From Styela clava (lineage: Eukaryota; Chordata; Ascidiacea; Stolidobranchia; Styelidae), in assembly GCF_964204865.1 (NCBI RefSeq), contig NC_135255.1, positions 3,720,001-3,784,000 of the forward strand: a DNA stretch of 64,000 bases, in the 5' to 3' direction. Position 1 is the stretch's first letter; the number at the start of each line of letters is the position of its first letter. Below are positions 63,701-64,000 of the stretch, piece after piece. The notes under the pieces are model-generated. The model saw only the letters and a program-made list of their open reading frames with translations. It did no database searches and was not told the origin of the DNA. Position numbers and translations under genes: made by a program.

Positions 63701-64000
63701 GTATTTTGTTTGTTTTTGTTAGTAGTACGGATAACCTAATGAATACTAGAACCACTATCAGTAATAGGTTGCTCCAGATAACTGTATTTTCAGGTCCTAG
63801 AGTTTTTACCACTCATAAAACTGATATATATTCTTTAATTTGCAGAGTTCATTTTTCTTTTGCCCCATTCACCTATTCTTCAATCTGTAATATTATACTT
63901 ATAGACCATCCCCGTAGTAGAGCAACCTCACACATCCTTGATAATAGAATCTCCTGTACAAACTCATCACCATCATGATGAGGAAGTTGATGGACATCAT
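45793..64000 (+). CDS. DAGLA: sn-1-specific diacylglycerol lipase (DAGLA/DAGLB type), 3' end cut by window
   Basis: Exons: 45793-45887, 46497-46677, 47326-47422, 48229-48333, 49709-49850, 50869-50962, 52459-52593, 55767-55844, 56718-56842, 57433-57610, 58523-58684, 59801-59921, 60234-60339, 60747-60888, 61607-61833, 62639-62765, 63177-63296, probably 63905 onward. All phases join; 745 codons to exon 17. The enzyme cleaves diacylglycerol to 2-arachidonoylglycerol at the plasma membrane. [19 protein letters not shown] is the family N-terminus, followed by four membrane segments (exons 1-5) and the [10 protein letters not shown] motif. The catalytic domain has GHSLGAG (Ser507), GKDIVPR (Asp559) and PPGRIFH (His651). 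Some stretches resemble DAGLA and others DAGLB ([10 protein letters not shown]), as expected of a pre-duplication invertebrate gene. If the exon 17 donor is skipped the protein ends at 63326. Confidence 0.95.
47545..47790 (+). pseudogene. Degenerate LINE reverse-transcriptase fragment in DAGL intron 3
   Basis: From 47563 the frame reads [10 protein letters not shown], stop, [10 protein letters not shown], then FLTDDTNLF, the reverse-transcriptase signature of Jockey/CR1/RTE-type LINEs. Several stops and a frameshift follow, after which a neighbouring frame resumes with [12 protein letters not shown]. It is broken and short (about 80 codons). Confidence 0.85.
49940..50225 (+). repeat. Interspersed repeat with (CAGA)n tail in DAGL intron 5
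   Basis: More GC-rich than its surroundings: it has ggtcggagaccgaag and ends tttcgtgagatattgcgtg...acagacagacagacagacaaat. The short tandem tail is like a LINE or SINE 3' end. Family not identified. Confidence 0.5.
50300..55760. other. DAGL introns 5-7, no extra genes seen
   Basis: Long AT-rich introns interrupted by exons 6 (50869-50962) and 7 (52459-52593). The intron after exon 7 is 3.2 kb, and I found no additional conserved exon or intact element in it. Confidence 0.5.
58058..58254. mobile_element. Short hAT-like MITE in DAGL intron 10
   Basis: Right end GTTTGGGAACCACTG is clear. The left end CAGAAATCCCCAAAG is degenerate, and the flanking 8-mers do not match well. Confidence 0.5.
60950..61230 (+). 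repeat. Interspersed repeat (SINE-like) in DAGL intron 14
   Basis: Contains cttcctccaccatcaagtcc and catgcatctga, shared with sequence at about 37330-37350 and partly with the SINE tail at 38480. Family not identified. Confidence 0.5.
61971..62010 (+). mobile_element. hAT-type left terminus, truncated
   Basis: CAGCGTTTCCCAATCGG matches the other hAT-like left ends; no matching right end was found. Confidence 0.35.

Overview
The window is AT-rich animal nuclear DNA. Its genes carry many introns with GT..AG borders and are scattered among short non-autonomous DNA transposons. My best guess is an invertebrate chordate, probably a tunicate. The pointers are single-copy animal genes (archaemetzincin, leucine-zipper eEF1B delta, eS26, TFIIE beta, diacylglycerol lipase), 3' splice acceptors a few bases before start codons as expected for spliced-leader addition, and a heavy load of hAT-type miniature elements. 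The species assignment is inference only. All gene models were spliced by eye and checked for phase.

Layout, left to right. 1-7.9 kb: no firm gene, one 529-bp hAT miniature element and one unexplained open frame at the left edge. 7.97-11.68 kb (-): a four-exon gene for an unrecognised protein of about 510 residues. 12.7-12.9 kb (-): one orphan candidate exon. 13-18.3 kb: no gene seen. 18.36-22.97 kb (-): nine-exon archaemetzincin (AMZ1/AMZ2 type). 23.68-32.08 kb: one giant inverted-repeat (foldback) element, with arms of about 3.1 and 3.9 kb, a 1.37-kb loop, and a 95-bp tandem repeat and a nested MITE in both arms. 32.15-32.56 kb (+): an open exon with a membrane segment and N-glycosylation sequons. 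33.12-36.44 kb (+): EEF1D-type elongation factor 1B subunit. 37.52-41.54 kb (-): ribosomal protein eS26, convergent with EEF1D. 41.72-42.00 kb (-): a small unknown gene just upstream of RPS26, possibly in the same transcription unit. 43.23-44.11 kb (+): intronless TFIIE beta. 45.79 kb to beyond the right edge (+): diacylglycerol lipase, 17 exons plus a probable 18th cut by the window.

The recognisable genes are housekeeping or signalling genes with no common pathway: translation (EEF1D, RPS26), transcription initiation (GTF2E2), lipid signalling (DAGL) and a zinc protease (AMZ). The more unusual items are the foldback element with its mirror-image nested MITEs, an eS26 lacking three of its four zinc-binding cysteines, a MITE family with 8-bp target duplications (one copy about 25 bp from a splice acceptor), and an apparent one-base frameshift in an A-run of EEF1D.
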